Shown here: positions 58,838 to 64,000 of the stretch, piece after piece | How positions within the stretch are numbered: position 1 is the first letter of the stretch | How the letters are laid out: each line of letters starts with the position of its first letter | Assembly: GCA_000014925.1 (NCBI GenBank) | Contig: CP000474.1 | Span: forward strand, 868,001-932,000 | DNA from: Paenarthrobacter aurescens TC1 | GTDB lineage: Bacteria > Actinomycetota > Actinomycetes > Actinomycetales > Micrococcaceae | Direction of reading: 5' to 3' | DNA: 64,000 nucleotides | Notes under the pieces: generated by a model | Databases searched by the model: none | The model's input: the letters and a program-made list of their open reading frames with translations, nothing else | Told to the model about the DNA's origin: nothing | Program-made: the position numbers and the translations under genes

Positions 58838-60691
58838 CTACCCGTGTCCGGGGGAGGGGATTACCGCAATGATTTCCTCAAGCTGGAGCGCCGCAGAAAC
58901 CTGTGTCAACGCGGTCACGTTCGACAAGTCCAATCCCACCAGTTGCTCTATGAGATTTCGTCGTTGAGTGATCGTGGTCGTGTTTACGGTCAGGTGTTCG
59001 GCAGTCATTTGAGCGTCGAGGTTATTGTTCATCAGAACGGTCAGGGTCTGCAGGAGTGCTGCCCCATTGGTTGCGTCATAACGATGCAACGGTCCCAGGA
59101 TTCGGTCGCAGAACGAACGGAGGCCCGCCGAGTCCTGCGTCTGCAGAAAGAGCCCCGCTATCCCGAGATCGGTCAGAAGCAGGGTCTGGCTCGGCGTTCC
59201 CTTGAGTCTGGCGAGTTCGACTGCGCCGCGGGCTATGGAAAACGCTTCTTCGTACGCGTTCGGATCAGTCACCGGGCCCGTCAGCGCGACAAGCTGGCTG
59301 GTCTCGGCTTCCGTCAGACTCTGACGGATCTGTTCGGCGATGTCGCGAACGGATTCCAAGGGCCGCCTCCCCAAAGGCCACAGGGCGACGACGTAGTCCT
59401 TATGTAAACCAACCAGGGGCTTTGGCACGTTGTCATGATTCCAACGGTTTACCTTGCCAGCGAGTCGTCGTAGAACCTCGTCCTCTGGAACCTGATCGTG
59501 TGGGGCAGCAATCAAGGCATGAGGTTGCAACAGGTCATACCCCAGTCGCTGGGTCTCCGCGAGGAGAACGGACGTGGAAGGGCGCGGGCCCCTGATTATG
59601 TGTGAGAGAAGTTCCCCTGTTCGGTACCACACCGATGCGGCCCCACTGCGAGTGTAAAGGAATTCCAATGCCATGACGGTTGCGGCGTGCTCGATCGCGC
59701 GCCGGTGTAATGGCGCCATTTTGGTCAATGGGCCAGTTGTCCAGATCCAGGCCACAACCTCTTCTTTGATGACAACTGGCGCTCGAACGGCAGAAACCGT
59801 GGACCCATTGTGGAGCGGCAACCGGATATCCGACGGCCCGCTGATGGCGTCGCTGTTTGGTGATTCGCCTTGGACTTGCTCAGCTTCTCCAGCCACTCCG
59901 TCCAAGAAGTCGTCGGCTCCATACTCAGAACCGCAAACCGCATTGCCCTGATCACTCTGAATGACCACAGGCCGCTCGAGCAGCTCGGCAAGTGCATTGC
60001 CCACTTCGGCAATGCCACCTCCCTCTAGCGTCAGCGACGTGAGGCGATTGTGAACCTCAGCCACTTTGCGTTGCAGCTCATATTGCTTCTCCAGCGACTC
60101 ATTGAGGGACTTCTGCTCGGCAATTGTGCGTGCTTGATCCGCCCTGAGCTGAGCCGTGTTCATTGCGACAGCAGCTTGATCGGCTAAAACAGTCAGTAAC
60201 GAAACTTCGTCATTCTCGAACGCGTGTGGAAGGCGAGTGAAGCAGTTCAGAGTCCCGAGGGTTCCGCCCGGGGCGTTCAAAGGTACGGCAATCATGGAAG
60301 TGAAACCCTGGTGACGTGCCGCCGCGGCCCAAGGAACAAACGACGGGTTCGTCGCCGTGTCTTCGACGCTTACGGGGATGCCCAATGTGAAGGCTTGAGT
60401 GGATGGTGAAGGCAACGACATACCCCGCAAGCGGATCGGGTGGAGGGCGTTGACGTCCTGGATATATTCGTCGGTTAGTCCATGTGAACCCTTGATCAGC
60501 AGCACGGAGTTGGATTGGTCTGGGACTGTAACCGAGCAAAAGTCGTAGCCCATCAGTTCACTGGATGTTCTGGCCACCATGTTCAGCAACTCGTCGAGGG
60601 AGACGCCTCGGTTTACGGCCGCGCCTACAGCTGCCAACGCCTTTAGCCAATTCTGGAGACGCTCGACCGTTCGATCTGACCGCTCTTTCAC
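58838..60691 (-). CDS. GAF-domain regulator with PucR-type C-terminal helix-turn-helix
   Basis: A 617-residue transcriptional regulator. A GAF sensor domain (about 25-190: GVSLDELLNMVARTSSELMGYDF ... LLTVLADQAAVAMNTAQLRADQ) is followed by a short coiled coil (TIAEQKSLNESLEKQYELQRKVAEV), a middle domain like those of CdaR/PucR proteins, and the PucR HTH_30 region (about 545-605: LTVLMNNNLDAQMTAEHLTVNTTTITQRRNLIEQLVGLDL). The GTG at 60691 is used, because the 80 codons upstream are low-complexity and overlap the DJ-1 gene. Target genes unknown. Confidence 0.85.
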   Translation of the reverse strand: MKERSDRTVERLQNWLKALAAVGAAVNRGVSLDELLNMVARTSSELMGYDFCSVTVPDQSNSVLLIKGSHGLTDEYIQDVNALHPIRLRGMSLPSPSTQAFTLGIPVSVEDTATNPSFVPWAAAARHQGFTSMIAVPLNAPGGTLGTLNCFTRLPHAFENDEVSLLTVLADQAAVAMNTAQLRADQARTIAEQKSLNESLEKQYELQRKVAEVHNRLTSLTLEGGGIAEVGNALAELLERPVVIQSDQGNAVCGSEYGADDFLDGVAGEAEQVQGESPNSDAISGPSDIRLPLHNGSTVSAVRAPVVIKEEVVAWIWTTGPLTKMAPLHRRAIEHAATVMALEFLYTRSGAASVWYRTGELLSHIIRGPRPSTSVLLAETQRLGYDLLQPHALIAAPHDQVPEDEVLRRLAGKVNRWNHDNVPKPLVGLHKDYVVALWPLGRRPLESVRDIAEQIRQSLTEAETSQLVALTGPVTDPNAYEEAFSIARGAVELARLKGTPSQTLLLTDLGIAGLFLQTQDSAGLRSFCDRILGPLHRYDATNGAALLQTLTVLMNNNLDAQMTAEHLTVNTTTITQRRNLIEQLVGLDLSNVTALTQVSAALQLEEIIAVIPSPGHG

Positions 60692-60842
60692 AGTCTCAGT
60701 ATTCCGATTGTTTGGTTGTGGGGATAGGCCTGAACTGCTGCTCTCTGCTCTGGCATCTACGGCGCGGCATTCTCCGATGCGTGACGACGGCGACGCCCCT
60801 GACCGGTTGCGTCGCCGTCGTTTTGCTTCTCCTGTCGAAGGT

Positions 60843-61544
60843 CTACTCGGCGAGCGCCGCGACCACGGCTGCGGCGACGGCCTCGCTGGATTGCGGGTTC
60901 TGGCCGCTGATGAGGTTACGGTCGCGGACAACGTAGCTGCTCCAGGCCGGGGCCGCTTTCACGATGGCACCGCGCTCCGCGAGGGTGGTGGCAACCAGCC
61001 ACGGGGTGTTCTCGCCGGTCCCGCCCGTGAGCTCTTCTTCATCCGTGAACACCGTCAGCTGGCGGCCGGCAAAGGCGAAGTTCCCGTCCGCGGTGGTGGC
61101 GCTGAGCAGGCCAGCGGGTCCGTGGCAGAAGGGAGCGATGATTGTTCCGTCTTGGTCAGCCGCGATAAGCAAGGCACCCAGGTTCGCGTCCGTGGCCAGA
61201 TCCACCATAGGGCCGTGCCCACCCGGCAGGACGACAGCGTCGAATTGGGCCACATTGACGGAGGCCAAGGGCTCTGGCGTCTCAAGTTCGCCTGCGATGT
61301 CCTCAAGGTACTGCTTGAAGTCCTGGACCTTTTCCTCGTCGCCCACGATTTCCGGGTTCAACGAGCCAGGGTCCACGGTGGGCTTCTCTCCGCCGGGGCT
61401 GGCGATAGTAATTTCTGCGCCGGTGGCTTTGAGGGCGCGGTGGGCCACCACGAGTTCCTCGGCCCAGACGCCCGTGGGGTGTTGGGTGCCGTCGGCGAGT
61501 TCAAGGGAGTCTGCTGCTGATACGACCATGAGGATGCGGGCCAT
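60843..61544 (-). CDS. DJ-1/PfpI superfamily protein (class I glutamine amidotransferase-like)
   Basis: A 233-residue protein of the HchA/YhbO-like DJ-1 clan. Nucleophile elbow APFCHGPAGLL with Cys140, and the Glu/Asp region LPGGHGPM. Members act as glyoxalases/deglycases or general stress chaperones; the 230-residue length and PEIVGDEEKVQDFKQ insert suit the type 1 GATase-domain group. ATG 61544 follows GAAAGGAAATCCC. It is divergent from a LysR regulator and lies upstream of the PucR gene on the same strand. Confidence 0.9.
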   Translation of the reverse strand: MARILMVVSAADSLELADGTQHPTGVWAEELVVAHRALKATGAEITIASPGGEKPTVDPGSLNPEIVGDEEKVQDFKQYLEDIAGELETPEPLASVNVAQFDAVVLPGGHGPMVDLATDANLGALLIAADQDGTIIAPFCHGPAGLLSATTADGNFAFAGRQLTVFTDEEELTGGTGENTPWLVATTLAERGAIVKAAPAWSSYVVRDRNLISGQNPQSSEAVAAAVVAALAE

Positions 61545-61664
61545 GGGATTTCCTTTCGTGAAATAGTTATTCGATGGTGCCCCGCCGGCGCACTTGGCCT
61601 GCATAGGAAAAGCTGTGGCCCCCCATCGGGAAACCTTGGACCGCCCCATGCGAGGATTGCACCG

Positions 61665-62561
61665 ATGGCCACTCACAACCTTGAGCATTTGCGGACCTTC
61701 CTCACCGTCTACCGCGTGGGGTCCCTGACCGAGGCAGCAAGGTTGCTCGGCATTTCGCAGCCCACAGCCTCCACCCATGTTCATTCCCTCGAACAGAACC
61801 TGGGACTGCGCCTCTTTGAGCGAAGTCCTACGGGCGTCGCGCCGACCCCCAAGGCCGAGGGTTTGGCCCGGGACGTTGGCCCGCACATTGACGCTTTGGA
61901 CGACCTCGCCTTCATGTCCTCTTCGTCCGGTGCCAACGGGTCAATCCACTTGGGTGGTCCTGCGGAGTTCATAACCACCTTGCTCCTGCCCCACACCCCG
62001 GAGCTCACAGAGGCCATAGGGGCCAAGCTGCTAATCAGGTTCGGTTTGGTGGACGGCTTGCTCGATGAATTGCGGTCCGGCGACCTCGATATCGTGGTGA
62101 GTGCTGTCCGCCCACGAGTCCAAGGGGTCACGGGGATTCCACTCTTCGATGAGGAATTTGTCCTGGTGGCTGCTCCGCTCTGGAAAGCGAGCATCACGGG
62201 CGTTGACCCCGCCGATGTGGAGTTGTCCGCTATCCCGGTTGTGGCTTACGCGGAGAACCTGCCCATCGTTCGGCGCTACTGGCGGACCGTGTTCGATCGT
62301 CGCCCCGATGACCTCCGAACAAGCTGCATCGTGCCCGATCTTCGAGGCGTGCGTGCAGCCATCCTGGCTGGCGCGGGGATGTCTGTATTGCCCAGTTACC
62401 TTGTTGAAGACGATCTCTCCACCGGCGCCCTCACCACTCTGCATACTCCCGAGTTCGCACCCCTGAACACCGTGTATTTGGCAACCCGCACCGGCGACCT
62501 CGACCGCAACCGTCAGCTGCGGTCCCTCGCTTCCGCCATCCAGAGGCGGGCACGCTTCTGA
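61665..62561 (+). CDS. LysR-family transcriptional regulator
   Basis: A 298-residue regulator: NLEHLRTFLTVYRVGSLTEAARLLGISQPTASTHVHSLEQNLGLRLFER (about 5-53) is the DNA-binding domain; the rest is the inducer-binding fold. ATG 61665. Divergent from the DJ-1 gene with 120 bases between the starts, so it most likely controls it. No clear T-N11-A palindrome stands out in that gap. Confidence 0.9.
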   Translation: MATHNLEHLRTFLTVYRVGSLTEAARLLGISQPTASTHVHSLEQNLGLRLFERSPTGVAPTPKAEGLARDVGPHIDALDDLAFMSSSSGANGSIHLGGPAEFITTLLLPHTPELTEAIGAKLLIRFGLVDGLLDELRSGDLDIVVSAVRPRVQGVTGIPLFDEEFVLVAAPLWKASITGVDPADVELSAIPVVAYAENLPIVRRYWRTVFDRRPDDLRTSCIVPDLRGVRAAILAGAGMSVLPSYLVEDDLSTGALTTLHTPEFAPLNTVYLATRTGDLDRNRQLRSLASAIQRRARF

Positions 62562-62620
62562 AGGCCGTCATGCGACCATCTGTGCGCTGGAGAGTTCCCT
62601 GATGGTCCACGGCCAGGTCA

Positions 62621-62665
62621 GGGAAAACAAGAACCCCCGGAAATCCAAGATTTCCGGGGGTTCTT
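62621..62665 (-). terminator. Intrinsic terminator of tRNA-Thr
   Basis: A perfect 17-bp stem (62629-62645 with 62649-62665) with a 3-base loop. On the minus strand it is followed by GTTTTCCC. It may also end transcription from the LysR gene on the plus strand. Confidence 0.88.
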
Positions 62666-62670
62666 TACCG

Positions 62671-62743
62671 AGCTTCCTATCAGAATCGAACTGATGACCT
62701 TTTCATTACGAGTGAAACGCTCTACCGACTGAGCTAAGGAAGC
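62671..62743 (-). tRNA. tRNA-Thr (anticodon CGU)
   Basis: A 73-base cloverleaf on the minus strand. Acceptor GCTTCCT/AGGAAGC, discriminator U, D arm AGCTCAGTCGGTAGAGC, anticodon stem TTTCA/TGAAA around loop CTCGTAA (anticodon CGU for ACG), T arm with CAGTTCGATTCTG. CCA not encoded. The surrounding 62562-62959 stretch has no other gene. Confidence 0.94.
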
Positions 62744-62959
62744 ACCGCGTCCATCACCGGTTTCCCGGGCGATCACGCAAGACATAACTGTAATAGAGGC
62801 AGCGCGCTCGGGTCAAAACGAGGGGGCGGGAGGCCGTTGCGGGGATGTTCACCCGCCCGTCGGGCCGGGTTCAGACGGTGGTTTCCCGGCAGCCGGAAGC
62901 TGGGGAACTAGCTGTGGTGAGATCCAGCCGCCATGCACACAAGCCGAAGGAGCCGCTCC

Positions 62960-63691
62960 ATGACCGGGGACGCATTGACCAGGGACGCCAGCCACACACC
63001 GAACCGGCTGAGGCTCGCCGTCGTGGATATGGTGGGGACCACCATCACCGACGATGGCCGCACGGAGCGGGCCATGTCCCGGGCGCTTGCGGAACACGGC
63101 ATCGAACCGGGCAGCAGCCGGTTCGAGAGCATGCTCGGCTACGCCCGGGACACCATGGGCTTCTCTAAAATGACCGTTTTCAGCCACCTTTTCGAGGACT
63201 CCGCTGTGGCCGAAAGCGCCAATAAGGTTTTCGAGAACAGCTATGACGAGCTCATTGAAGACAGGGGTGTCCGCGCGATTGCCGGAGCGGAGGACGCCAT
63301 TTTGTGGATGCGCGAGTCCGGCATGCAGATCTGCCTGGCCACGGGATTCGGCCGTCACACGCAAAACATGGTGCTGGAATCCCTGGGATGGATGGGCCTG
63401 GCGGACCTCAGTCTGTGCCCGGCCGACGCCGGACGTGGACGGCCTTACCCGGACATGATCCTGACGGCCGTGCTCGCATTGGATCTGGACGATGTGCGCG
63501 AGGTGGCGGTGGTGGGCGACACCAGCTCGGACATGCTCTCTGGCGTCCGTTCCGGCGCGTCCCTCGTGGCGGGCGTCCTGACCGGTTCGCATTCTGAGGC
63601 AACGCTACGCGCGGCCGGAGCCACCGTCGTCGTCGATTCCATCAAGCAGCTCCCGCTGTTGGTGGAGAAGCGGGAAGCCAGGCACCTCTAG
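62960..63691 (+). CDS. Phosphonatase-like HAD hydrolase
   Basis: A 243-residue haloacid-dehalogenase hydrolase of the phosphonoacetaldehyde hydrolase-like group. Nucleophile motif RLAVVDMVGTTITDDG (Asp, DMVGTT where PhnX-like proteins have DMAGTT), motif II LATGFGR, and motif IV VAVVGDTSSDMLSG. The Schiff-base Lys of true PhnX is not evident, so it may be a plain phosphatase. ATG 62960 (MTGDALTRDA) follows CGAAGGAGCCGCTCC; an ATG nine codons upstream is less likely. Its TAG overlaps that of the convergent hydrolase. Confidence 0.88.
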   Translation: MTGDALTRDASHTPNRLRLAVVDMVGTTITDDGRTERAMSRALAEHGIEPGSSRFESMLGYARDTMGFSKMTVFSHLFEDSAVAESANKVFENSYDELIEDRGVRAIAGAEDAILWMRESGMQICLATGFGRHTQNMVLESLGWMGLADLSLCPADAGRGRPYPDMILTAVLALDLDDVREVAVVGDTSSDMLSGVRSGASLVAGVLTGSHSEATLRAAGATVVVDSIKQLPLLVEKREARHL

Positions 63692-64000
63692 CATTTGAGC
63701 CCGTCCTGCGGCAGCTTGCCGTCAACAAAGTAGTCGTCGACGGCGGTGCTGACGCACGTGTTCGCGCGGCCGTATGCTGTGTGCCCCTCACCTTCCCAGG
63801 TGACGAGTGACGCATTTTCCAGTTGCTTGCGCAGGGACTGGGACCATTCGAGCGGGGTGGCGGGATCGCCGGTGGTACCGACCACCACAATGGGTGCAGA
63901 TCCGTTGTAGACCACTGGTGCCGGGGTGCGGGTGTTGGCGTACGGCCAGTCCTTGCAGGTGACGCCGCCGTACGCGAAGAATGCACCGAACGTGGGGGAG
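63688..64000 (-). CDS. TAP-like alpha/beta hydrolase, C-terminal part (runs off the window)
   Basis: The last about 103 residues of a secreted peptidase-like alpha/beta hydrolase; its start lies beyond the window edge. Visible are YGGVTCKDWP, the acid-containing VVVGTTGDPATPLEWSQSLRKQLENASLVTWEGEGHTAYGR with the catalytic Asp and His, and the final Cys pair (ANTCVSTAVDDYF...GLKC) likely disulfide-bonded. This is the C-terminal domain of tripeptidyl-aminopeptidase-like enzymes (SlpD/E, TAP). The frame is fixed by that homology. Confidence 0.88.
   Translation of the reverse strand, partial: SPTFGAFFAYGGVTCKDWPYANTRTPAPVVYNGSAPIVVVGTTGDPATPLEWSQSLRKQLENASLVTWEGEGHTAYGRANTCVSTAVDDYFVDGKLPQDGLKC

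Noticed and set aside
60692..60931. N-terminal extension of the PucR-type regulator
   Set aside because: The 80 extra codons are Arg/Ser/Pro-rich, overlap the DJ-1 gene and have no ribosome site. The GTG at 60691 is preferred.

Overview
The window looks like a chromosome segment of a high-GC actinobacterium of the Micrococcaceae, most like Arthrobacter or Paenarthrobacter. The grounds are GTP-dependent PEP carboxykinase, a bacterial proteasome activator ending in GQYL, an Rrf2/NsrR-hmp pair, and protein sequences of that lineage. No rRNA, CRISPR array, insertion sequence or phage gene was seen. Four tRNA genes lie on the minus strand: Arg-ACG, Ser-GCU, Ser-UGA and Thr-CGU. Each is followed by a clear intrinsic terminator.

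From 1 to about 30 kb the content is mostly housekeeping. It runs: GntR regulator; pckG with a CRP/GlxR-type site; nsrR and hmp with a well-formed NsrR-type operator; phosphomannomutase; a RecQ-like helicase with a C-terminal phosphoribosyltransferase-like domain; an MFS pump; an S9 peptidase; a YdhS-like flavoprotein; a tandem glycine riboswitch ahead of an APC permease; a 1,509-residue secreted nuclease/5'-nucleotidase; a two-domain VOC protein; quinone oxidoreductase with a PadR regulator and an ABC-permease remnant; cstA-ybdD; the proteasome activator bpa; and an aldo/keto reductase.

From 30 to 35.6 kb a compact locus holds a double-length Lrp/AsnC regulator, an amidase, two uncharacterised membrane proteins (the first DUF5058-like) and an M20 amidohydrolase. 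This looks like uptake and hydrolysis of an amide or N-acyl compound. From 35.5 to 36.8 kb there is gene debris.

From 36.8 to 58.8 kb lies an accessory catabolic block: succinate-semialdehyde-type dehydrogenase, a truncated IclR regulator, split transketolase plus a PfkB kinase, a minus-strand set of three epimerase-like SDRs with a classical SDR, a cupin and a Dabb protein, a LysR regulator divergent from an amidohydrolase-NifU-SDR operon, a ribose-type ABC importer, two divergent SDRs, an LLM flavin oxidoreductase, and an MFS/MarR pair. Short palindromes seem to tie it together. A 15-bp 6-3-6 motif occurs at three promoters, a T-N11-A LysR box at two, and GTGA-N6-TCAC sites at three promoters in the window. 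Substrate unknown; a sugar or polyol, possibly carrying an aglycone, is the best guess.

From 58.8 to 64 kb there is a PucR-type regulator, a DJ-1/PfpI protein with a divergent LysR regulator, tRNA-Thr, a phosphonatase-like HAD hydrolase and the C-terminus of a TAP-like alpha/beta hydrolase that runs off the window.
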